Below, piece after piece: positions 1 through 6,004 of a DNA stretch of 13,514 nt. Position 1 is the stretch's first letter. Each line of letters starts with the position of its first letter. The position numbers and the translations under genes are program-made. The notes beneath the pieces are model-generated. The model did not search any database. It was given only the letters and a program-made list of their open reading frames with translations, and was not told the DNA's origin. The DNA comes from Anaerolineae bacterium (GTDB lineage Bacteria > Chloroflexota > Anaerolineae > E26-bin7), in assembly GCA_029933115.1 (NCBI GenBank), contig JAOZOT010000057.1, positions 1-13,514 of the forward strand. Direction: 5' to 3'.

Positions 1-368
1 CCAAAAACGCTGTGCTGGTCAACCTCGTCGAACAGCGGCTGGTGAACCACGGCCAGGTCATAATGCGGGGTTTGATGTTGCCATGGTTCGTCCAACACGA
101 GTTGGAGATAACACCGGCCGAGCAAGTGCCGGCTCTCCCGGTCGAAGCTTTTGTTGATGTACCACTCCATGCTGCCATACACCTGGTCTGGCTCCGCTTC
201 CTGAAGCACCCAATAGCCGAATGGTTTGATCTCGGGAACCTCGATGATGTTTCCACGCACCGGCCATTGCTGGCGAGCTTGGAGGATGGCTTCATGTACT
301 GTGCGCACGACCAGGATAGCCTCGGTTTGGGAGAGGCCATCGGTCCAGGTTAGTGAGATAAATCGCAT
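1..368 (-). CDS. Partial CDS, possibly archaemetzincin-like (3' end beyond left edge)
   Basis: An open frame of 122 codons runs from ATG at 368 off the left edge. The visible product begins MRFISLTWTDGLSQTEAIL and ends in a hydrophobic strand, YDLAVVHQPLFDEV. It has no membrane helix or signal peptide and looks like a soluble alpha/beta protein. The strand near residues 102-122 recalls the strand that precedes the zinc-binding helix in archaemetzincin-type metallopeptidases, but the diagnostic HExxHxxGxxHC motif would lie beyond the edge, so this is only a guess. The start is fixed by a strong Shine-Dalgarno GGAGGAAGGAG (378-388) nine bases upstream. Another ATG at 376-374 overlaps the upstream stop but closes after eight codons. 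The gene starts four bases after the TPR/zinc-ribbon gene ends, so the two are very probably cotranscribed. Confidence 0.7.
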   Translation of the reverse strand, partial: MRFISLTWTDGLSQTEAILVVRTVHEAILQARQQWPVRGNIIEVPEIKPFGYWVLQEAEPDQVYGSMEWYINKSFDRESRHLLGRCYLQLVLDEPWQHQTPHYDLAVVHQPLFDEVDQHSVF

Positions 369-372
369 ACGC

Positions 373-828
373 TCATTCTCCTTCCTCCGTGTGTTCGGTG
401 AGGGCGCGGATGTCGGCGAGCCATTTCTTGCCCAGGCGTCGGATCTTGGCCTGCTCTTCGGGGCTTAGGCTCTCCTCTCGCAGCCTGAGTCCGCACTGCC
501 GACAGAAATTGTCCTCGGTGGTGTTCACCGCGCCACACCGACCACAGAGCACCCGCTCGATTTTCATCTTCATGTGAGGAGATGGCCCTGACCTCAGCCA
601 TTCCAAGGCCATTTTGGCTTCCTGGTTGGTGGGATTGAGCTTCAGCGCCGTCTCCAGACATTTGATCTTTTCTGCCTTGGTATCTACCACGGCGCTCAGC
701 CATAGCCAGGCCGTCTCGTTAGCCGGGTCAGCTTCGATGACCTGCTCTAGCAAGCGGCGGGCTTTGTCTTTTTCACCGGACTTGGCGGCTTCTCTGGCTC
801 CTCTGAGCCAGGCGTCAATCTTGGCCAT
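373..828 (-). CDS. Small TPR and zinc-ribbon protein
   Basis: This 151-residue soluble protein has two recognisable parts. Residues 5-77 are helical and TPR-like: a first repeat around AREAAKSGEKDKARRLLEQV, with the hallmarks A-x-G and a following DP-x-N-x-x-A-W-L-W-L, then a second repeat ending in LKLNPTNQEA. Residues 93-114 form a zinc ribbon, with cysteines at 95, 98, 109 and 112 (C-x2-C-x10-C-x2-C). A charged helical tail follows (KKWLADIRALTEHTEEGE). TPR plus zinc-ribbon proteins of this build are common in Chloroflexota, usually of unknown function; the TPR part suggests protein-protein contacts. No in-frame ATG, GTG or TTG lies just upstream. The purine-rich GGGGGAAGGAG directly abuts the ATG, unusually close for a Shine-Dalgarno. 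It probably forms an operon with the gene at 1-368. Confidence 0.88.
   Translation of the reverse strand: MAKIDAWLRGAREAAKSGEKDKARRLLEQVIEADPANETAWLWLSAVVDTKAEKIKCLETALKLNPTNQEAKMALEWLRSGPSPHMKMKIERVLCGRCGAVNTTEDNFCRQCGLRLREESLSPEEQAKIRRLGKKWLADIRALTEHTEEGE
378..388 (-). promoter_or_regulatory. Ribosome binding site that decides the start at 368
   Basis: On the minus strand this reads GGAGGAAGGAG, a near-perfect anti-16S match, nine bases before the ATG at 368. It lies inside the 3' end of the upstream gene, which is typical of coupled genes. Confidence 0.7.
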
Positions 829-972
829 CTCCTTCCCCCGAACTCTGACCCCGCTGGCCTGGCGGTGATTGCTCCCTCGCCTTCAGCGAGGGCTTCGTTG
901 CCTGGCACCACTCGGCAAGCCCCCTGCGAAGCGGGGGGTCTGTGACAACCCACCCACGCAGCTTAGCGACCT
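829..972. repeat. Intergenic region with three consecutive hairpins
   Basis: This 144-base gap holds three adjacent inverted repeats. At 874-892 the arms CCCTCGC/GCGAGGG (7 bp, perfect) enclose a 5-base loop. At 898-918 the arms TTGCC/GGCAA enclose 11 bases. At 920-938 an 8-bp stem of C-rich and G-rich arms, with one T-G pair, encloses GAA. None is followed by a T-run on the minus strand, so a classical intrinsic terminator is not supported. They could still be 3'-end structures of the upstream glycosyltransferase mRNA, or a dispersed palindromic element. The minus-strand upstream region of the TPR gene also lies here; I see no convincing promoter. Confidence 0.55.
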
Positions 973-3348
973 TCACTCTACGTTTTCAACGGTCACCGGC
1001 TGCAATGGGATCCGATTATCAGGCAAAGGCACACCATCCTTCAAGACATTCAGGCGTTCCCCGGTCTCAGCCAGGTACATGCCTATCACCAGACGGTATT
1101 GACCAGGCAAAGTCTCAGGAGGGATGAGCAAGTCGTACTGATCGCGCACAACCTCTCCAACCGCCCATTTAGTGGTGGGATAGAAGCCATCTGCCGGCGG
1201 ATTATCTTTTTGGGCTACGATGTTGCCCTCTGCATCAACCAGGTGAGTGAAAACAGTGTAGCTTTGGTCCATCTCCCCCAGGCATTGCCAGAAAAGGGTC
1301 AGGTGGATGTTGTCGCCGGGCCGGAAGCCGCTTTCGAGGTTGTAGCCCAAGAGGGAAACTTTATCGCTCAAATTGGCTTCCATACGATGTTCGATATCCA
1401 GAACGTCGGGGGGCCACTTTTGTGGAAGTAGTGTCACCGGTCCAAGCAGAGCACTGCTCCCTGGATCGGGCTCTAGCCATTGGCTACCGAATGTGCCGTA
1501 CAGGGCTACTTCAACCCAATAGTCGCCTGGTGGTGTTCCGGGCAGGGGTTGGATGGTGTGCCGATCCACGAAGAGTTCGCCTTTTTGCCATACGCCTGTC
1601 GGTAGCAGTCCTTCCACAGGTGGGCCTTCTTCGCGCCCCCACACTTTGCAGGCCTTGTTGAGCAGCTTCAGCACCACCTCATAGTTCTCGCCAACGGGTT
1701 CCAAATCCTGCCAATACAAGGTAACGTCCAGTTGCCCGTCGCTTTTGAGCCGGTCCGGTTCAAGATCGTAGCCCATCAGCAAAAGCTTGCCGCCAAAGGA
1801 TAGGGCGCTGGCCACCGAGGGTCTGAACCGTAGGTAGACCTTGCGCCTTTTCCCGAACCTTTCGATGCGGATGTAGTGCTCCTCTACCCAGTCCACGTAT
1901 TCGGGTACATTCTCAACAAAGCGGTCGCTAGTCCACAGTACAATAGCCGCTGGATTGTACTTCTCAGTTAAAGATATGAGTTGCTCGGTGGTCAAGAACC
2001 TTGTTCGCATCCTTACGCGAGAGGTATCCGTTAAGAAGGGCGGCACGTTTCTATCAGCCCAGAACGCTACCAGAGGCTCGTCGGTGATGATGAAATCGTC
2101 AGGGTCAGTAACTGCCTGTAAGAAACGGGGGACGAAAAGGTCTATTGGCGCCTGGGGAGCAGCCAAGCGCTCGCTATCGGCTCTGACCAGGCCTGGCAAG
2201 TTCAACCCATAAATCAGCAAAGCGCAGAGGCCAACCAGTATCCACGCTGCTTCACGCTTTCTCCTTCTGATAGGTTCAAGATGCTGCTTTTGGCTGGTCA
2301 GGTTCAGGCGATGGCCAATCTCCTCGATCCCCAGTCCGGCCAGGATGGCTAAAGGGAACAGCAGCGGCGTCAAAAGATGCGGCCACAGGGGGGCGTGATT
2401 CAGGAGTGTGAGGATCGCTAGAACGAGCCAGGCGATCACGGGCCATCCTCGCCATGATTGCCGAATTAGCACAGTCAAAGCACCGTAAAGCGCCAGGGCT
2501 GCCAACCCCCTGTCTTCAAGCAGGTAGGTGATCATCCGTCGCAGATTGGCCATCGCCTCTGCTTCAAAGACCGTCCTACCTATCCATTGTTGCTTTATCA
2601 CCTGCTCGTACATTGGCTCCAATTCGTAAAGTGAGAGGCAGAGGAGAATGGGCAGGCTGAAAAACGCGCCTATCCACAGGAGATCAATGAGCACAAGGAG
2701 CCATCTATTACCATGCTGGCGGCGCAGATGAGGTTCAATCACTATCAGGGCTGCCAGGGGGATAGCGAAAGCAGCCAGGAACTTGAGCAGAAGGCTGGCT
2801 GATAGGGCTAGCCCCGAGAGCATCAGCCAACCTTTCGACAAGCTCAGGACACTGCCTTTCGACGGCGAGCGGCGGTAGAGCAAGCTGGCCAGAATAGCCA
2901 GTGCCGCCACGCTGGTAGCCGGCAGGTCACCAATGCAGACTCTAGAGTAGGTGAAAAAGTCGGGGGTGATGGAAAGCAGGGCGGCAGCGCTCAGCCCGGC
3001 CAGCCATCCTTGTAGCTCGCGGGCGATCAAAGCAACGCTCAAAAGGCCGAGGGTCGAATAGGCCACAACCACAGCTCTGGCTACCTGAGCCGAAGAGCCT
3101 GCCAAAGCGAAAGCCAGAGAGAGTGAATTTATGAACAGAGGGGGGCTGGGGGAAAATATATCGGTATAGAGGTGATAGTCAGCACGCAGGAGGCGGGCTT
3201 CCATCATGTAAACCCCTTCGTCAAAGTCCCAGCGAAATCCCTCCAGATGGTTCACCTGCCAAAAGAGGAAAGCGAACAAAATACCTATCAGAGTGGCCCA
3301 GAAAAGCTTATTCCTTTGCTCTGTAACAACGAACCCATTTGAATTCAT
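973..3348 (-). CDS. GT-C (GT39/PMT-like) glycosyltransferase with two C-terminal beta-sandwich domains
   Basis: This 791-residue integral membrane protein is predicted to transfer sugar from a polyprenyl-phosphate donor on the outer face of the membrane. After helix 1 (residues 15-33) comes the acidic first-loop motif WDFDEGVYMMEARLL (D41, D43, E44), then IFSPSPPLF (64-72), the layout of GT39-type enzymes. About ten further helices run to residue 384. Residues 400-508 are a soluble region with alternating strands (DDFIITDEPLVAFWADR, then NPAAIVLWTSDR). Two related beta-sandwich domains follow: about 520-640 (LLLMGYDL, DVTLYWQ) and 662-788 (SLLGYNL, HLTLFWQ, YTVFTHLVD, PTTKW, VGMYLAETGERL). 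Residues 161-173 are a repeat-derived insert. No Shine-Dalgarno precedes ATG 3348; the upstream gene stops 19 bases away, so coupled translation is likely. Acceptor and sugar cannot be inferred. Confidence 0.88.
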   Translation of the reverse strand: MNSNGFVVTEQRNKLFWATLIGILFAFLFWQVNHLEGFRWDFDEGVYMMEARLLRADYHLYTDIFSPSPPLFINSLSLAFALAGSSAQVARAVVVAYSTLGLLSVALIARELQGWLAGLSAAALLSITPDFFTYSRVCIGDLPATSVAALAILASLLYRRSPSKGSVLSLSKGWLMLSGLALSASLLLKFLAAFAIPLAALIVIEPHLRRQHGNRWLLVLIDLLWIGAFFSLPILLCLSLYELEPMYEQVIKQQWIGRTVFEAEAMANLRRMITYLLEDRGLAALALYGALTVLIRQSWRGWPVIAWLVLAILTLLNHAPLWPHLLTPLLFPLAILAGLGIEEIGHRLNLTSQKQHLEPIRRRKREAAWILVGLCALLIYGLNLPGLVRADSERLAAPQAPIDLFVPRFLQAVTDPDDFIITDEPLVAFWADRNVPPFLTDTSRVRMRTRFLTTEQLISLTEKYNPAAIVLWTSDRFVENVPEYVDWVEEHYIRIERFGKRRKVYLRFRPSVASALSFGGKLLLMGYDLEPDRLKSDGQLDVTLYWQDLEPVGENYEVVLKLLNKACKVWGREEGPPVEGLLPTGVWQKGELFVDRHTIQPLPGTPPGDYWVEVALYGTFGSQWLEPDPGSSALLGPVTLLPQKWPPDVLDIEHRMEANLSDKVSLLGYNLESGFRPGDNIHLTLFWQCLGEMDQSYTVFTHLVDAEGNIVAQKDNPPADGFYPTTKWAVGEVVRDQYDLLIPPETLPGQYRLVIGMYLAETGERLNVLKDGVPLPDNRIPLQPVTVENVE
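985..1365 (-). repeat. Tail domain copy, paralogous to 3377-3751
   Basis: This stretch encodes the last beta-sandwich domain (residues 662-788) of the 973-3348 enzyme. It resembles the DNA at 3377-3751 closely. In the best part, 1287-1331 versus 3676-3720, 42 of 45 bases match by direct comparison. Shared protein motifs include GFRPGDNIHLTLFWQCL, YTVFTHLVD, GFYPTTKW and GMYLAETGERL. The two copies are direct repeats 2389 bases apart. Confidence 0.8.
2830..2868 (-). repeat. LSLSKG-type short repeat inside a reading frame
   Basis: The plus strand holds CCTTTCGACAAGCTCAGGAC followed by a partial second unit CCTTTCGACGG. On the minus strand this is translated in frame as SPSKGSVLSLSKG (residues 161-173), between two membrane helices. 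I recognise the peptide LSLSKG as the translation of a short repeat (core TTCGACAAGCTCAGG) seen in many bacterial genomes and metagenome assemblies; this is recalled knowledge, not a search. It contains no stop in this frame and leaves the surrounding protein intact. Confidence 0.7.
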
Positions 3349-3367
3349 GTCGAGAGAAACGCTTTCG

Positions 3368-6004
3368 CTAACGATGGACTTGGAAAGATGACAACGTCAC
3401 CACATTTTCCGGCAGCGGTTCATCGCCTCTCACTGCCCTCAACCGCTCCCCGGTCTCGGCCAGGTACATCCCCACTTCGATTTGATACTCACCAGGGGGA
3501 GCTTCGGGTGAGATCGAGATGTCATACTGATCGCGCACAATCTCTCCCACCTCCCACTTTGTCGTGGGATAGAATCCATCCACCGGTGGGTTGTCCTTCT
3601 GTCCCCAAATTCGGCCCTCATCGTCCACCAAATGGGTGAAGACGGTGTAGTCTTGCTTCATCTCCTTCAGGCACTGCCAGAAGAGGGTCAGGTGGATGTT
3701 ATCGCCCGGCCGGAAGCCGCGCTCGATGTTGTAGCCCAGGAAGCGAACGCGCTCGCCCAGCACGACTCCGATAGGATGCTCCATATCCAGATCCTCAACG
3801 GCCGGCGGTGCGTGCCTGGATATCTGCACCGGCCCTAATAGTATATCACACCCTTCCTCTGGCTTCAACCACTTCTCGGCCGAGGGATTGTATACATGGA
3901 CTTCAATGAAATAAGAGCCTGGAGGCGTAGCAGGTAGGAGTTCGACCGTCCTTCTGTCTTTAACAACCTGGCCTGGCTTCAACCATTCCAGAGGAAGGAA
4001 CGGACCAGGCAGTGGTTCGCTTTGCTGCCCCCAGACTTTATAGCTGGCGCTGATGATTTTCAGTAGGACATCGTAGCGGGTGACCAGCGGACCTAATGCT
4101 TGCCAGTACAGAGTCAGGCCCACCTGGCCCGGCTCGACTTGGTTGGTCCGCAGGGTATAACCCATCAGGCGGACCGCCTGGCCAAAGGGACATCCGACGT
4201 CAACACGCCATTTGTCGTCCGCTCCCAATCCATTCACCCGAAAGATGCAGTATTGGCATGGAATCTCCTCGCCGGCAAAGATCAAGTCCCATTGGTTGGG
4301 CAGCGCCTGGATGTCAACCCGCTCCTCCTCCAAGGCTTGAAAGTATCCCTGGAAGAGTGATTGTCTTCGGGATACGGTCTCACCGTCCAGCAGGACGTAC
4401 TTGACTGCATGGCTCTCCATGTAGGCGCTCAACTCTTTCCATGTCACCCGGTTGGGAATTGGAAGGAACGTGAACCGGTCATCGTATTTCCAGGTTGGGA
4501 GCGAATGGCTGGGGCCGTATAGGACCGTTCCTTCTGAAGCCTCTCCCGAGAGCCAGGCCAGAATCCCGTCCCGATAGGCATTTCTCAAGCGATCCAGTTC
4601 GAAAGGGTCTGCAGATGGGTGCTCCTCTGTGGCCTCTCCGCTGAGAGAGAGCACCCACAACGCCAAGCCGACGTAGAAAGCTATGTAGGCAACTGTTACC
4701 AGCCTTCCGTCAACTTCAGCCAGCCTGGGCCCAGCCCAGCGTCCCAGTCCGCACAGTCCCTCGGCTAGAAAGACATAGAGGATGGGGCCTAAGGGGAGCA
4801 GGAGCCTGGGTTCTGGTGTGACACGAGCGTACCAGGTGATCAGGACTCCGAAGAGAATAAAAAGCACCAGGCTGAATACGATTCTCTCCTGATTGCCCCT
4901 CCAGTACAGAGACAACCTCTCCCTAAATAGACATCCCAACCCGATTGCTCCCGCGAGGAGGGTCACCAAGCCGGTGCCGGAGTACAAAAAGTCGCGCATG
5001 TACCACGAGTGAGCCGGGATGAGGGCCAGGATCAGCGCAAGCCAGGCCTCCCTGAGGCCCTCCCACTCCCGGGCCACGATGTCCCTTGGGGAATGATTTT
5101 GCCAATAGCTGGTCAGGGTAGGGAGTTCTTGGGGGGACGTGACGTAGCTATCCTCCCAATCGTCAAGCCACATGGCGTGGGTAGTGTTGAAGTTGTACAG
5201 GGGGTTACCATATACCCTGTAATTATAAACCATGAGGACAGAGGTCACTGCCAGGTAGCAAGCGACGAAAGCCCACAAGCCCTTTCGGGTCAGAACCCGA
5301 GGGCCGCGGAGAAGTAGCGATGAGATCAGAAAGGCAATGGCAAGGAGTTGTCCTGATCCTTTCGTCAACTGAGCCAATCCGGCAAAGATCCCTCCCAGAA
5401 TCCAGTATCGGCAGATCACATTGCCTGCCACTTGGCTGCCGGATTGCAAATCCGGCGGGAGCGATCTGGGATCTGCCGAGCCGCGCTCTTTGGAAAAGCC
5501 TTTGATGGTGAAATACCAAGCGGCAAAGAACAGGGTGACCAGCAGTACCTCGCACATCACCATCCAAGAGTGGCGTCGGAACTCGTTGCCGACGCTCAGT
5601 AGCAAAGTTGTCAACAAGGCCACATCCGGGCCAAACATCTTGTGGCTCATCCAGTAGATGGCCCCCAGGCCGATCAGAGCGATGGTCAAAGTGAGTATCT
5701 TGGCTTTGGTGAAATAGGCCCACTCCCGCGCGGCGAATGGGGCCAGCAAGGCCGGGTAGAGAGGATGGCGGTTGCCATCGGTGAGGGCAGTGCCCGCGCG
5801 GATCGCCAAGCCCAACGACAGATACTGACCTTGGTCGGACTTGGTAGAGCGCCAGTTGTCTTTGAGCTTGGCCCACCCCACTGTGGTAAAGCTTCCCAGG
5901 ATAACCACAAGCATCAAGGCCGGTATAACCTTTCTCATTATTCCCGGCGAACAGTGCGTGCCTTCCTCCATGCTGACTTTTGACTGAAAACCACCGCTAC
6001 TCAC
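3368..6004 (-). CDS. GT-C glycosyltransferase with two C-terminal beta-sandwich domains
   Basis: This membrane protein (878 residues from the GTG at 6004) has a GT-C layout: a first helix at 25-44, a loop with candidate acidic residues in TKSDQGQYLSLG (D57), a DGNRHPLYP segment (76-83) typical of the family, and about eleven more helices to residue 455. Residues 460-590 are soluble. Two beta-sandwich domains follow: 610-730 (VRLMGYTL, GLTLYWQ, KVWGQ, PPGSYFIEV) and 752-876 (RFLGYNI, HLTLFWQ, YTVFTHLVD, GMYLAETGERL). Both are paralogous to those of the next gene, but the membrane halves are not closely alike. The start is uncertain: GTG 6004 overlaps the upstream stop by 8 bases; ATG 5971 and ATG 5938 are alternatives, the last directly before the first helix; none has a strong Shine-Dalgarno. 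Residues about 172-194 are a repeat-derived insert. It is probably cotranscribed with both neighbours. Confidence 0.87.
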   Translation of the reverse strand: MSSGGFQSKVSMEEGTHCSPGIMRKVIPALMLVVILGSFTTVGWAKLKDNWRSTKSDQGQYLSLGLAIRAGTALTDGNRHPLYPALLAPFAAREWAYFTKAKILTLTIALIGLGAIYWMSHKMFGPDVALLTTLLLSVGNEFRRHSWMVMCEVLLVTLFFAAWYFTIKGFSKERGSADPRSLPPDLQSGSQVAGNVICRYWILGGIFAGLAQLTKGSGQLLAIAFLISSLLLRGPRVLTRKGLWAFVACYLAVTSVLMVYNYRVYGNPLYNFNTTHAMWLDDWEDSYVTSPQELPTLTSYWQNHSPRDIVAREWEGLREAWLALILALIPAHSWYMRDFLYSGTGLVTLLAGAIGLGCLFRERLSLYWRGNQERIVFSLVLFILFGVLITWYARVTPEPRLLLPLGPILYVFLAEGLCGLGRWAGPRLAEVDGRLVTVAYIAFYVGLALWVLSLSGEATEEHPSADPFELDRLRNAYRDGILAWLSGEASEGTVLYGPSHSLPTWKYDDRFTFLPIPNRVTWKELSAYMESHAVKYVLLDGETVSRRQSLFQGYFQALEEERVDIQALPNQWDLIFAGEEIPCQYCIFRVNGLGADDKWRVDVGCPFGQAVRLMGYTLRTNQVEPGQVGLTLYWQALGPLVTRYDVLLKIISASYKVWGQQSEPLPGPFLPLEWLKPGQVVKDRRTVELLPATPPGSYFIEVHVYNPSAEKWLKPEEGCDILLGPVQISRHAPPAVEDLDMEHPIGVVLGERVRFLGYNIERGFRPGDNIHLTLFWQCLKEMKQDYTVFTHLVDDEGRIWGQKDNPPVDGFYPTTKWEVGEIVRDQYDISISPEAPPGEYQIEVGMYLAETGERLRAVRGDEPLPENVVTLSSFQVHR
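3377..3751 (-). repeat. Tail domain copy, paralogous to 985-1365
   Basis: This stretch encodes the final beta-sandwich domain (residues 752-876) of the 3368-6004 enzyme. It is the partner of 985-1365, and the penultimate domains of the two enzymes (3815-4177 and 1429-1791) are also paired. The protein pairs share LLGP at the end of the first domain and EH just before the second. The whole tail, rather than one domain, therefore seems to have been copied as a unit. Confidence 0.78.
5431..5466. repeat. Palindromic repeat element, single unit, inside a reading frame
   Basis: A perfect 19-base palindrome, GCCGGATTGCAAATCCGGC (5438-5456, 8-bp arms, GCA centre), is followed by GGGAGCG. The same core plus trailing GCGGGAGCG recurs at 8191-8212, and the 13-base core is identical at 11285-11297. 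It lies inside the 3368-6004 gene and is read on the minus strand as PPDLQSGS, in a hydrophilic stretch between membrane helices. The frame stays open through it. Confidence 0.75.

Noticed and set aside
12..353. Plus-strand open frame of 113 codons
   Set aside because: It lies opposite the minus-strand partial gene, which has a strong ribosome binding site and operon context; the plus-strand product has no recognisable features.
5223..5876. Minus-strand open frame of 217 codons in another frame
   Set aside because: It lies wholly inside the 3368-6004 glycosyltransferase gene, and its Arg/Pro/Gly-rich translation is typical of a shadow frame.
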